In this document: in pieces, positions 9,557-18,170 of the stretch
How positions within the stretch are numbered: the stretch's first letter is position 1
How the letters are laid out: each line of letters starts with the position of its first letter
Assembly (NCBI RefSeq): GCF_003259195.1
Contig: NZ_QJPK01000001.1
Location: 682,001 to 746,000, forward strand
From: Paracoccus sediminilitoris
GTDB taxonomy: Bacteria; Pseudomonadota; Alphaproteobacteria; Rhodobacterales; Rhodobacteraceae
DNA length: 64,000 nt
Direction: 5' to 3'
The notes under the pieces: generated by a model
The model's database searches: none
What the model was told of the DNA's origin: nothing
What the model saw: only the letters and a program-made list of their open reading frames with translations
Made by a program: the position numbers and the translations under genes

Positions 9557-9586
9557 TTGCTTATTTAATTAGCATATTGCTATAAT
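9557..9586 (+). promoter_or_regulatory. Candidate sigma-70 promoter for sdaA
   Basis: TTGCTT at 9557-9562 and a perfect TATAAT at 9581-9586 are separated by 18 bases inside an AT-rich island unlike the surrounding GC-rich DNA. Transcription would start near 9593, leaving a leader of about 125 nt before sdaA. Inferred from sequence only. Confidence 0.55.
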
Positions 9587-9717
9587 TTTAACCATATGAC
9601 GCGTCAGACCCAAGGGGATGGGCATGTCGCAACTGGACCCCTGAATGGTCGCGTCCAGCTATGGCAGCGTCGCGCCGGTCCTGATTAGATGGGGCCAGCA
9701 TTTGCAAGGGGGATCTC

Positions 9718-11100
9718 ATGTTTCTGTCGGTGTTCGACCTGCTGAAGGTGGGGGTCGGTCCGTCATCGTCCCACACGATGGGACCGATGGTGGCGGCATC
9801 GCGCTTTCTGGACGCCCTGCGGCTGCAGCCCTTTCAGGCGCATGGACTGCGGGCCAGCCTGCATGGCAGCCTGGCCTTCACCGGCAAGGGGCATGCGACG
9901 GATCGTGCCACCATCCTGGGGCTGGCCGGCTTCACCCCCGCCACCATGGACCCCGAGGCCGCCGAAGCGGCCCTGCAGGCCATCCGTGACACCCATCGCA
10001 TCACCCCGCCGCGGCTGGAACCGTTGCAGTTCGACCCCGACCGGGACCTGCGCTTCGATTACGACCACGCCCTGCCCGGCCATGCCAATGGCATGACGCT
10101 GTCGGCCACCGATGCCCAAGGGGACGTGATCTTCCATCAGATCTACTACTCGATCGGCGGCGGCTTCGTCATGACCGACGAGGAACTGGCGCGCCGCCAT
10201 GACGAAGACCGCAGCGACGCCAGCAGCAGCGTCCCCTTTCCCTTCGCCACGGCCCAGCAGATGCTGGACATGGCCGAGGCGTCCGGCAAGTCCATCGCCC
10301 GCATGAAGGAGGAGAACGAGCTGTGCTTCCGGTCGCGACCCGAACTGCATGACGGGCTGATGCAGATCTGGCAGGTGATGCGCGACTGCATGGATCGCGG
10401 GCTGACCACGGACGGCATCCTGCCCGGCGGGCTGAAGGTGCGCCGACGGGCCAAGGGCATCCACGAAAAGCTGATGGCCGAACGCGGCATGAACATGACC
10501 GCGCCCCATATCATCAACGACTGGATGTCGACCTATGCCATGGCCGTGAACGAGGAGAACGCCGCCGGCGGCCAGGTCGTCACGGCCCCCACCAACGGCG
10601 CGGCGGGCACCATGCCGGCGGTCATCCGGTACTGGCTGGACCATGTGCCGGGGGCGTCCGAACGCCTGCTGCCCGATTTCCTGCTGACGGCGGCGGCGGT
10701 GGGCGGGCTGATCAAGCACAACGCCTCGATCTCGGGGGCGGAATGCGGCTGCCAGGCCGAGGTGGGGTCGGCATCGGCCATGGCCGCCGCGGGCCTTGCC
10801 GCCGTGCTGGGCGGCACGCCACGCCAGATCGAGAATGCCGCCGAGATCGCGCTGGAGCATCACCTGGGGATGACCTGCGACCCGGTGGCGGGACTGGTCC
10901 AGGTGCCCTGCATCGAAAGAAACGGCCTCGGCGCGATCAAGGCGATCAGCGCGGCCAGCCTGTCGATGCGCGGCGATGGCCATCACATCGTGTCGCTGGA
11001 CGTGGCCATCGAGACCATGCGTCAGACCGGCCGCGACATGTCCGACAAGTATAAGGAAACCTCGCTTGGCGGCTTGGCCGTGAACGTCCCGAACTGCTAG
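9718..11100 (+). CDS. sdaA: L-serine ammonia-lyase (L-serine dehydratase), iron-sulfur type
   Basis: Deaminates L-serine to pyruvate and ammonia using a [4Fe-4S] cluster. The protein has 460 aa, the length of single-chain SdaA/SdaB enzymes, with both halves present. The N-terminal beta domain starts with the family signature [12 protein letters not shown]. The catalytic alpha domain contains [22 protein letters not shown], the Cys-rich [15 protein letters not shown] and [20 protein letters not shown], which supply the cluster cysteines. It reads from ATG 9718 after AAGGGGGATCTC. Its stop shares the bases CTAG with the stop of the convergent histidine kinase gene. The gene has its own strong-looking promoter and is probably monocistronic. 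Confidence 0.96.
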   Translation: MFLSVFDLLKVGVGPSSSHTMGPMVAASRFLDALRLQPFQAHGLRASLHGSLAFTGKGHATDRATILGLAGFTPATMDPEAAEAALQAIRDTHRITPPRLEPLQFDPDRDLRFDYDHALPGHANGMTLSATDAQGDVIFHQIYYSIGGGFVMTDEELARRHDEDRSDASSSVPFPFATAQQMLDMAEASGKSIARMKEENELCFRSRPELHDGLMQIWQVMRDCMDRGLTTDGILPGGLKVRRRAKGIHEKLMAERGMNMTAPHIINDWMSTYAMAVNEENAAGGQVVTAPTNGAAGTMPAVIRYWLDHVPGASERLLPDFLLTAAAVGGLIKHNASISGAECGCQAEVGSASAMAAAGLAAVLGGTPRQIENAAEIALEHHLGMTCDPVAGLVQVPCIERNGLGAIKAISAASLSMRGDGHHIVSLDVAIETMRQTGRDMSDKYKETSLGGLAVNVPNC

Positions 11101-12182
11101 GCGCTGAGCCGTCCGCGCAGGTGGTAACGCAGGCCCGCCGGGTCGAAGCTGACATCGCCATCGCCTTCGAAATAGGTGGGGACGATCATGTTGACCAGCT
11201 TCGACCCAAAGCCTTCACGCTCGGGTGGCCGGACAGGGGCGCCGCCACGTTCGATCCAGTCCAGGGAAAACGCGTCGCCTTGCACGGCCCAGGTCAGGTC
11301 AACAGCCCCTTCGGGGACCGACAGCGCGCCGTATTTCGCAGCATTGGTCGACAACTCGTACAGCGCCAGCGACAGTCCGACCGCCTGTTGCGAACTCAGC
11401 CGCACGGCAGGACCGCCAAGCCGGATGCGATCACCGCCATCCAGATGCGCGCCGATGGACCGCGCCATGACATCGGTGATCTCGGCGCTGTCGCCCAGTT
11501 CCGTGAACAGCCCCTGGGCGCGGGCCAGCGCCATGATGCGCGCGCCGACCGAGTCGCGCGCCTCCTGGATCGAGGTGGCGTTGCGCAGGCTGGCCGACAC
11601 GACGGTCGAGGTAACCGACAGGATGTTCTTGATCCGGTGCAGCAATTCCTGTTGCATGATCTGCTGGTTGCGGCGGGCCAGCACGACCTCGGTCACGTCG
11701 ACGGTGATGTTGATCAGACCGGCCACCGTGCCATCATCGTCATAGAGCGGGCCATAGCTGAAGGTCCAGAAGGTTTCCTCGTCAAACCCGTTGCGGGTCA
11801 TCACCAGGCGCATTTCTTCGCTGTAGGTGCCGCGACCGGACAATGCCACGTCGACCAGTGGTTTCACGTCCTCCCAGACATCCGCCCAGATGGTGCGGAA
11901 AGGCTGCCCCAAGGCACGGCTTTCCTTTCTGCCTAAAGCCGGCGCATAGGCGTCGTTATACAGCATCGTCAGTTCCGGCCCCCAGAACATGCAGGCGGCG
12001 TGACGCTGACCCAAAAGGATGCGCACCGCGCTGAGAAGGGCGGTGGACCATTGCTCGATCGGGCCAAGCGGTGTCTGGGACCAGTCGAAATCCCGGATGG
12101 CGCGGCCCATGACCCCGTCATCCCAGGCAAATCGATGCGCGGTGGGGGTGACAAGTCGTTCCGGACCCGCTGATGATGACAT
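11097..12182 (-). CDS. PAS-domain HWE-family sensor histidine kinase (orphan)
   Basis: Cytoplasmic two-component kinase of about 361 aa. An N-terminal PAS/GAF-like sensing region includes MFWGPELTMLYNDAYAP and a PAC-like end (GTVAGLINITVDVTE). The phospho-acceptor His is near residue 182 in ELLHRIKN. The ATPase domain has LYELSTNAAKYGAL and the W-x-E signature (LDWIERGGAPV) of the HWE family. No transmembrane helix is present and no response regulator lies beside it, so its partner is unknown. HWE kinases often serve light or general stress pathways, but nothing here shows the signal. The ATG at 12182 is chosen because homology-like sequence begins there; a GTG at 12293 would add 37 residues. 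Neither has a clear ribosome site. Confidence 0.85.
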   Translation of the reverse strand: MSSSAGPERLVTPTAHRFAWDDGVMGRAIRDFDWSQTPLGPIEQWSTALLSAVRILLGQRHAACMFWGPELTMLYNDAYAPALGRKESRALGQPFRTIWADVWEDVKPLVDVALSGRGTYSEEMRLVMTRNGFDEETFWTFSYGPLYDDDGTVAGLINITVDVTEVVLARRNQQIMQQELLHRIKNILSVTSTVVSASLRNATSIQEARDSVGARIMALARAQGLFTELGDSAEITDVMARSIGAHLDGGDRIRLGGPAVRLSSQQAVGLSLALYELSTNAAKYGALSVPEGAVDLTWAVQGDAFSLDWIERGGAPVRPPEREGFGSKLVNMIVPTYFEGDGDVSFDPAGLRYHLRGRLSA

Positions 12183-12476
12183 GACTGGCAAGACCCGAAG
12201 CAAGGAACAGATATCCCGTCGACCCTTGCCCGCTTTTCTTGGCAAATCAATGGGCGGCAAGGGCTGGAGGCCAGTTCGGCGCAATATAGACACCTGCTTT
12301 GGATGGCCAGAGGCGGTTGGATTATCATTTGTTCAACCGACCGCCGCATCTATCCGCCCCCGGCCATGCGAAAGGCGGGCGACCGCCCGCCTTGGGGCGT
12401 GACGCTTGCCCCACGGGCGCGTGATTGGTAACGCTTGACGGACAGTGATCCAGACCGAACCACAAGGCCAGACCCC

Positions 12477-13058
12477 ATGTTCCCCCAACTGCCCATCCGT
12501 CTTGCGCTTCTTGCGCTGATCAGCCTTCCCCTGACGGCCTGCGACACGCAGTCCATGGCCGACCTGCGCCGCAATATCGGGCTGGACCAGTCCGAACCCG
12601 AAGCCGAAGATCCCGCCAAGCCCCGCCCGCCCGCCGTCTCGCCCCTGGTGGAACCGATCGAGACCGGCGCCGCGCCCGCCAAGCCCATCCCGACCGCCGA
12701 GCCGCTGACCTATCGCGCCACGAATTTCGTCGCCCGCGGAAACGAGCCTTTCTGGAACGTCGAGGTCGGCGGAACCTCGGCCACCTATCGCACGCCGGAA
12801 AACCAGTCGGGTCGCCAGATCGAGGTCAGGCGCATCGTCTTTGATCGCGGCGTGGAATATATCGGCGTCCTGAACGGCCGGCCCTTCGTGCTGAACATGA
12901 CGGCCACCGAATGCCAGGACACGATGGCGGACCAGAAATACCCGCTGACGGCCCGCCTGACGGTCAGCGGCCAGACGCAGCAGGGCTGCGCATCGGTCGC
13001 CCAGCCTGCCACCGCCGCCGCCGCCGAAACGCCTGCCGAGACGCCTGCCGCCGGCTGA
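12477..13058 (+). CDS. COG3650-like lipoprotein
   Basis: Predicted lipoprotein of 193 aa. The signal peptide (LALLALISLPLTAC) ends in a lipobox with the acylated Cys at residue 22. A low-complexity Pro/Ala/Glu linker follows (about 35-75). The folded domain begins with ARGNEPFWNVEVGG, the hallmark of the COG3650 putative-lipoprotein family, and ends near LTVSGQTQQGC. The C-terminus is an Ala/Thr/Glu/Pro repeat. Its biochemical function is unknown. It precedes the YjbH-like gene by 130 bases on the same strand and could belong to the same envelope module. Confidence 0.8.
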   Translation: MFPQLPIRLALLALISLPLTACDTQSMADLRRNIGLDQSEPEAEDPAKPRPPAVSPLVEPIETGAAPAKPIPTAEPLTYRATNFVARGNEPFWNVEVGGTSATYRTPENQSGRQIEVRRIVFDRGVEYIGVLNGRPFVLNMTATECQDTMADQKYPLTARLTVSGQTQQGCASVAQPATAAAAETPAETPAAG

Positions 13059-13188
13059 TCCCGTCGCGGCGCGTTCACGCATTCGTGTGTCGATGCGCGC
13101 CGCGAACCCTGCCAAGGCCCAAGTCCATGGCACCGTCCTGAAATGCCACTGCCACCTTCAGCCCCCGCCCGCCGAAAGGAAGACGCCG

Positions 13189-15396
13189 ATGCGCCGCTCG
13201 CGCCTGACCAGCCAGCTGATGGCCACCACCCTGCCCCTGGCCGTTCTGGTCGGTGCAGGCTATGCCATCGCCGACCCGATGCTGGCCCGAAACATGTCCA
13301 GCTATGGCATGCCGGGCGGGATCGACACCCCCACCGCCGAGACCCTGCCCGAAGGCACGTTGGGGGCGACCATCTCGAAATCGGACTATGCGCTGCGCAC
13401 CAACGTGGTCTTCCAGGTGCTGCCGCAGCTGACCGCCGCCCTGCGTTACAGCCGGGTCGAGGGCATCAGCGATTTCCGCGATGACGGCTTCATCTATGAC
13501 CGGTCCTTCGACCTGCGCTACCAGGTGGTCGAACAAGAGGGCTGGCGGCCTGCGGTATCCGTCGGCGTGCAGGATTTCCTGGGCACTGGCGTCTATTCGG
13601 GCGAATACATCGTCGCTACCCGCGACATCACCCCCCGCATCCGCGCCAGCGCGGGCCTTGGCTGGGGGACGCTGGCGGGCAAGCCGCGGGTGATCGACGC
13701 CACCGACGAAGGCGGCACCGCCAATGTCGAAAACTGGTTCAGCGGCGGGGCCAAGCCCTTTGCCTCGATCAACATGCAGGTCAACGACAAGCTGAGCGTC
13801 ACGGCGGAATATTCCAACGACGTCTATCGCAGCAGCTATCGCCTGCGGAACGGCAATCTGAACACCTTCCAGCAGGGCGACAAGGAACCGGGCAACCTGA
13901 ACTTCGGCGCCAACTACAAGTTCGGTCGTAACTATGAGGTCGGCGCCTATGTCATCGGCGGCGAGACCGTCGGCGCGCAGTTCACCGTCGCGCTGAACCC
14001 GCGCGAATCCGCCTATCCCTCGGGGCTGGAAAAGGCGCCCGCGCCGGTCCGCCCGCGTCCCGCCCGCGATGCCGATCCCGAAGGCTGGTCCGGCCAATGG
14101 GCGCAGGACCCCACCGCGCAACCCGCCATCCAGAAGTCGCTGTCGGACGCGCTGGCCGGTGAGGGCCAACTGCTGGAAAGCATGGCCCTGTCGCCCACCC
14201 GCGCCGAGGTCCGCATCCGCAACCAGCGCTATGTCCAGCAGGCTCAGGCCATCGGCCGCACCGCGCGCCTGATGACGCGGGCGCTGCCGCCCTCGGTGGA
14301 AACCTTCGTCATCACATCCTCGGCCGATGGGGTTCCGGCGTCTTCGGTCACGCTGCGGCGGTCCGACGTGGAACGGCTGGAAAACACCGAGGCCGGCAAG
14401 ATCGCCGCAGCCAGCGCGCTGTCGGATGCGCCGCTGCGCCAAGGCGACCTGACCATGACCGAAGATCTGTTCCCGCGCTTTCGCTGGCGCGTCGGGCCCT
14501 ATCTGGACCTCGGCCTCTTCGACCCCGAGGAACCGCTGCGCTATGAGGTCGGGGCCGAGGCCCGCGCAAGTTACGAGATCACCCCCGGCCTGGTGCTGAC
14601 CGGCGCGATCCGGCAGCGCGCCTTTGGCGACAAGGAACAGCGCGGTCCGGGGATCCCCGCATCCGAAAACAACGGCGTGCGCGGCGATCATTACACCGCC
14701 GAGGAATACCTGGCCGATCCCAGCCTGGAAACCACGCCCGAAGGCGTGCCTCGCGTGCGGTCGGACACGCGGATGTATTCGGGCAATACCAGCCCGGTCA
14801 TTCCCGAACTGACGCTGGCTTGGTTCGCCCGGCCCACCGAACAGGTCTACAGCCGCGTGACCGTCGGCCTGTTGGAGCAGGCCTATGGCGGTGTTTCCGC
14901 CGAAGTGCTGTGGAAGCCCGCGAATTCGCCCCTGGCCTTCGGCGCCGAGGTGAACCGCGTCCGCAAGCGCGACTTCGACGGGCTGCTGGATTTCCGCGAC
15001 TATGAGGTCACGACCGGCCATGTCTCGGCCTATTACGAATTCAGCCAGGGCTTCACGGCCCAGCTGGATGTCGGCCAGTATCTGGCGGGCGACAAGGGCG
15101 CGACCGTCACCCTGACCCGCGAATTCGAGAACGGCTGGCGCGTCGGCGCCTTTGCCACCAAGACCGATCTCAGCGCCGAGGAATTCGGCGAGGGCAGCTT
15201 CGACAAGGGCATCACCCTGTCGATCCCGATCAGCTGGGCCACCGGCACGCCGACCCGCGACCGCGCCAGCACCACGATCCGGTCCCTGTCGCGCGACGGC
15301 GGCGCCCGGCTGGAGGTCAACGACCGTCTGTACGACAAGGTCCGCGACAGCCAGACCGTCAAACTCTATCAAGGCTGGGGGAGCTTCTGGCGATGA
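13189..15396 (+). CDS. YjbH-family outer membrane protein (capsule/exopolysaccharide-associated)
   Basis: Secreted protein of 735 aa resembling YjbH/GfcD, large outer membrane beta-barrel proteins linked to exopolysaccharide or group 4 capsule export. The start at 13189 follows GAAAGGA and gives a signal peptide (LMATTLPLAVLVGAGYAIA). The mature N-terminus has the family-like stretch YGMPGGIDTPTAETLPEGTLG, followed by many alternating aromatic/polar strands typical of a barrel. Examples are FQVLPQLTAALRYSRV and GRNYEVGAYVIGGE. Its stop overlaps the start of the YjbF-like gene (ATGA), so the two are translationally coupled. The YjbE and YjbG partners known from E. coli are not adjacent. Confidence 0.85.
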   Translation: MRRSRLTSQLMATTLPLAVLVGAGYAIADPMLARNMSSYGMPGGIDTPTAETLPEGTLGATISKSDYALRTNVVFQVLPQLTAALRYSRVEGISDFRDDGFIYDRSFDLRYQVVEQEGWRPAVSVGVQDFLGTGVYSGEYIVATRDITPRIRASAGLGWGTLAGKPRVIDATDEGGTANVENWFSGGAKPFASINMQVNDKLSVTAEYSNDVYRSSYRLRNGNLNTFQQGDKEPGNLNFGANYKFGRNYEVGAYVIGGETVGAQFTVALNPRESAYPSGLEKAPAPVRPRPARDADPEGWSGQWAQDPTAQPAIQKSLSDALAGEGQLLESMALSPTRAEVRIRNQRYVQQAQAIGRTARLMTRALPPSVETFVITSSADGVPASSVTLRRSDVERLENTEAGKIAAASALSDAPLRQGDLTMTEDLFPRFRWRVGPYLDLGLFDPEEPLRYEVGAEARASYEITPGLVLTGAIRQRAFGDKEQRGPGIPASENNGVRGDHYTAEEYLADPSLETTPEGVPRVRSDTRMYSGNTSPVIPELTLAWFARPTEQVYSRVTVGLLEQAYGGVSAEVLWKPANSPLAFGAEVNRVRKRDFDGLLDFRDYEVTTGHVSAYYEFSQGFTAQLDVGQYLAGDKGATVTLTREFENGWRVGAFATKTDLSAEEFGEGSFDKGITLSIPISWATGTPTRDRASTTIRSLSRDGGARLEVNDRLYDKVRDSQTVKLYQGWGSFWR

Positions 15397-16058
15397 ACAT
15401 GGCACAGGCCCGCAATGGCGCGATGGCGCTGACCCTGCTGGCGGCGCTGGCCGCCTGCAGCAACCAGGGACCGGACGAAGGCGGGACGACCCCGGCCTCT
15501 GTTCTGGCCCGGACGGTACAACAGGCGATCAGCGCCCGCACCGCCGAACCCGCCCCGGCCGCTGCCCCGAAATCCGCGCAGGAACGCGTGGCCGAGGCGC
15601 TGCGCGTCAATCCCGGCCCGCTGATCCAGGTGGGCTTCGAAGGGCTGGGCCGCACCCAGATCCTGGCCATGACCGGTCAGAATGGCGCGATGCGCACCTA
15701 TATGACCCCCGCCGAAGAGGCCGTCATCCTGCGCAACGGCATGCTGGTCGGCACCAAGGGCCTGGGCCGCGACCTGGCCGTGGCCGAACCGGGCACCGAA
15801 GCGCTGATCCGTGCCGGCCAGTCGGGGCGCGGCACGCGCATCATGCGGTATCTGGGGGGCGACGGTCTGGAACGCCCGCTGCAATTCGATTGCACCACCG
15901 GCCCCGGCCCCAATCCTGGCGTCATTACCGAAGATTGCGCGGGCCACGGCGTGACCTTCCAAAACAGCTATATGGTGCAGGGCGGACAGATCCCCGTGTC
16001 GCGCCAATGGGTCGGACCGGGCTTGGGCTATATCACGGTGCAGACGCTGCGCCCCTGA
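15393..16058 (+). CDS. YjbF/GfcB-family lipoprotein
   Basis: Lipoprotein of 221 aa with signal sequence ALTLLAALAAC and acylated Cys at about residue 22. The remainder resembles the YjbF/GfcB (DUF2886) group 4 capsule lipoproteins: VGFEGLGRTQILAMTGQNG, RTYMTPAEEAVILRNGMLVGTKGLG and a C-terminal SRQWVGPGLGYITVQTLRP. It overlaps the YjbH-like gene by 4 bases and ends just before a strong terminator, so the two-gene unit closes here. The role in polysaccharide secretion is inferred from the family and pairing. Confidence 0.85.
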   Translation: MNMAQARNGAMALTLLAALAACSNQGPDEGGTTPASVLARTVQQAISARTAEPAPAAAPKSAQERVAEALRVNPGPLIQVGFEGLGRTQILAMTGQNGAMRTYMTPAEEAVILRNGMLVGTKGLGRDLAVAEPGTEALIRAGQSGRGTRIMRYLGGDGLERPLQFDCTTGPGPNPGVITEDCAGHGVTFQNSYMVQGGQIPVSRQWVGPGLGYITVQTLRP

Positions 16059-16080
16059 GAACCGTCATGCCTGAAATGCG

Positions 16081-16109
16081 AAAAGCCGGCCCTGCAGGGC
16101 CGGCTTTTT
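16081..16109 (+). terminator. Rho-independent terminator after yjbF-like gene
   Basis: A 12-bp perfect stem of AAAAGCCGGCCC and GGGCCGGCTTTT around a TGCA loop, followed by a further T. The A-rich left arm lets it work in both directions. Confidence 0.9.
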
Positions 16110-16150
16110 CTTGTCCGCATCTGTTGCCTGAATGGGTGGCGTCCGGACAA

Positions 16151-16183
16151 AAGAAAAAGGGCCGACCAATGGCCAGCCCTTTT
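16151..16183 (-). terminator. Rho-independent terminator for the 67-aa membrane protein gene
   Basis: Inverted arms AAAAGGGC (16155-16162) and GCCCTTTT (16176-16183). Read on the minus strand the hairpin is followed by a T-rich tract (TTTTTCTTTT), placed 30 bases beyond the small gene's stop. Confidence 0.75.
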
Positions 16184-16213
16184 GGAAACGGATCAGGAAG
16201 ATCCGCTTCGAGA

Positions 16214-16417
16214 TCAGCTGTCGTCGTCGTCCGAAGCGACTGCAGCGATGACGCCCAGCAGCAGCAGGGCGGGGACAACCAGACCGGCGTTCGAGGAAGC
16301 GGGCTGCTCCTCGACGACGACGGGCTCAACTTCGACGACGGGTGCGACGTAGCCACCGGCCAGAGCCGAGGTTGCGGTCAGGCCGAGGGCGGCAGCGAAA
16401 GTAGCGAATTTGGTCAT
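16214..16417 (-). CDS. Small membrane protein with signal peptide and acidic C-terminus
   Basis: A 67-residue protein of unknown function. The N-terminal signal sequence (MTKFATFAAALGLTATSALA) should be cleaved at ALA-GG. A short Val/Pro/Glu-rich spacer follows (APVVEVEPVVVEEQ), then one hydrophobic segment (GLVVPALLLLGVIAAVA) and the tail SDDDDS. The second ATG (16417) is chosen because it places GGAG 7 bases upstream; the ATG 6 bases earlier leaves only one base of spacing. It stands alone with its own terminator. The layout suggests an inner-membrane peptide with most of its mature part outside. Confidence 0.7.
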   Translation of the reverse strand: MTKFATFAAALGLTATSALAGGYVAPVVEVEPVVVEEQPASSNAGLVVPALLLLGVIAAVASDDDDS

Positions 16418-16616
16418 GATCATGCTCCGTTTCGATTGAAGGCTGCCGTTTCCGGCAACATCGCTGCGACAGTTACACAAACCCCGTCACTTGAAAAGCT
16501 GGATTGAAATGAATCAATCGTGGGGCTGCATGCACTGTTGCATATTGGCCAACCCCCGTTTCGCCGCTTCGTTCCCTGCTTTGTCAAACGCCGGAAATTA
16601 CTGTGACATATCCGCA

Positions 16617-17399
16617 CTAACCGCGCCGAAACGCCTGCGAGAGCAGGAAAAATATTGCAGCCGATGCAACGATCGAGGGGCCGGCGGGTGTGTCCAGATG
16701 CAGGCTGGAATACAACCCTGCGATGACCGAACCGGCGGCAATCAGCGCAGCGACGGCGGCCATCCGCTCGGGGGAACCCGCCCATCCGCGGGCTGCCGCC
16801 GCCGGAACGATCAGCATCGCGGAAATCAGCAATGACCCCACCACTCGAATCGCCAAGGCGACGACGACGGCTAGGGCCAGCGACAGGACCAGACGTTCGA
16901 TGCGCGGATCGATCCCCGCGGCCATGGCCAGTTCCTCGTTCAGACTGCTGGTGACAAGGCGCTGCCATCGCAGGATCAGCAGGCCAAGAACCAGCGCCGC
17001 CCCCACCCAGATCAGCGCCAGATCGAACCGACCGACGGCCAGAATATCCCCGAACAGGTAACCGTTGAGATCGGACCGCGCGCTTGGCACGAAGCTGATC
17101 GCCACCAGACCGAAGGCCAGCGCCGTGTGGGACAGCACGCCCAGCATCGTGTCCATCGCCTGCCCCCGCGCCACCAGCGTCGACACCAGGCAGGCCATCG
17201 CGACCGCCACTGCAAGCGTCCCGACATAGATGGACAGATCAAAGGCCAGCGCCAGCGCCACGCCCAGGATCGCCGCATGGGCGGTCGAATCGCCGAAATA
17301 GGCCATGCGCCGCCACACGACAAAGCTGCCGAGCGGTCCCGCGACCAGCGCCAGCCCTAGCCCGGCCAGAACCGCGCGGAAGAAGAAATCGTCAAGCAT
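16617..17399 (-). CDS. znuB: Zinc ABC transporter permease ZnuB
   Basis: Inner-membrane permease of the high-affinity Zn2+ importer, 260 aa, with about eight hydrophobic segments. The sequence GPLGSFVVWRRMAYFGDSTAHAAILGVAL is the ABC-3 family signature. The coupling-loop region (NEELAMAAGIDPRIERL) and the ISAMLIVPAAAA helix are also typical of ZnuB/TroCD permeases. It lies 12 bases downstream of znuC in the order zur-znuC-znuB on the minus strand and should be repressed by Zur when zinc is ample. Confidence 0.95.
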   Translation of the reverse strand: MLDDFFFRAVLAGLGLALVAGPLGSFVVWRRMAYFGDSTAHAAILGVALALAFDLSIYVGTLAVAVAMACLVSTLVARGQAMDTMLGVLSHTALAFGLVAISFVPSARSDLNGYLFGDILAVGRFDLALIWVGAALVLGLLILRWQRLVTSSLNEELAMAAGIDPRIERLVLSLALAVVVALAIRVVGSLLISAMLIVPAAAARGWAGSPERMAAVAALIAAGSVIAGLYSSLHLDTPAGPSIVASAAIFFLLSQAFRRG

Positions 17400-17411
17400 G
17401 GTGGTCTTTCG

Positions 17412-18170
17412 TCAGGCTGAATGGGCCGCGTGATGGGTGTGGTCGCAATCATGCGCATGGTCGTGATCGTGGTCATGGTGGTGCTGGTAAAGGGCCAGCA
17501 TGCCCTGCGCCTCGGCGCCGAACAGGGCGCGGTATTCGGGGGCGCCGCTGACATGCTGGGGGGTGCCCTCGCAGCAGATATGGCCGTTCAGGCAGACCAC
17601 CCGGTCCGAGGACCGCATCACCACCAGCAGGTCATGGCTGACCATCAGGACGGCGGCGCCGGTCTGGCGGCGGACATCCTCGATCAGCTGATAGAAGGCG
17701 ACAATGCCTGGCTGATCCAGCCCCTGCGTCGGTTCGTCCAGCACCAGCAGATGCGGTGACCGCAGCAGGGCGCGGGCCAGCAGCACGCGCTGAAACTGGC
17801 CACCCGACAGCTGGGTCAACTGGCGCGCGCCCAGTCCCGGCACGCCGGTCCGTTCCAGCACGGCGGAGGCCTCGGCGTCGGTGACACGGGTCGGCAGCGA
17901 CAGGAAGCGCCGCACCGTCATCGGGATGGCGGTATCCAGCTGCACCCGCTGCGGCACATAGCCGATGCGCAGCCCGGCCTGACGGGTCACCCGGCCCGCG
18001 GCCAAGCCCATCTGGCCCAGCAAAGCCCGGATCAGCGACGACTTGCCCGACCCGTTCGGGCCGACCACGGTCACGATCTCTCCGGGGGCGATGTGGAAAT
18101 CGACATCGGCCAGCACCGGATCGACGGTGCCGGGGCGATGGATGGTCATGGCCTCGGCCCGAATCAGCAT
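17412..18170 (-). CDS. znuC: Zinc ABC transporter ATP-binding protein ZnuC
   Basis: ATPase of the ZnuABC importer, 252 aa. It has Walker A VGPNGSGKSS, Q-loop GYVPQR, ABC signature LSGGQFQRV, Walker B LLVLDEPTQGLD and switch histidine VSHDL. The C-terminal 20-odd residues are dominated by His and Asp (HHHDHDHDHAHD and more), a likely zinc-binding tail. The ATG at 18170 overlaps the zur stop by 7 bases. Upstream in-frame codons would lie inside zur, so this start is preferred. Confidence 0.95.
   Translation of the reverse strand: MLIRAEAMTIHRPGTVDPVLADVDFHIAPGEIVTVVGPNGSGKSSLIRALLGQMGLAAGRVTRQAGLRIGYVPQRVQLDTAIPMTVRRFLSLPTRVTDAEASAVLERTGVPGLGARQLTQLSGGQFQRVLLARALLRSPHLLVLDEPTQGLDQPGIVAFYQLIEDVRRQTGAAVLMVSHDLLVVMRSSDRVVCLNGHICCEGTPQHVSGAPEYRALFGAEAQGMLALYQHHHDHDHDHAHDCDHTHHAAHSA

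Noticed and set aside
9645-9989. A 114-codon frame overlapping the start of sdaA
   Set aside because: It runs out of frame through sdaA, lacks a ribosome site and has no recognisable content.
13075-15405. A 776-codon minus-strand frame opposite the YjbH-like gene
   Set aside because: No motif and composition typical of antisense frames; the plus strand has a signal peptide, ribosome site and operon overlap.
16081-16183. The two hairpins as a small RNA gene
   Set aside because: Each is placed just after a gene stop with a T tract in the right direction, which fits ordinary terminators.
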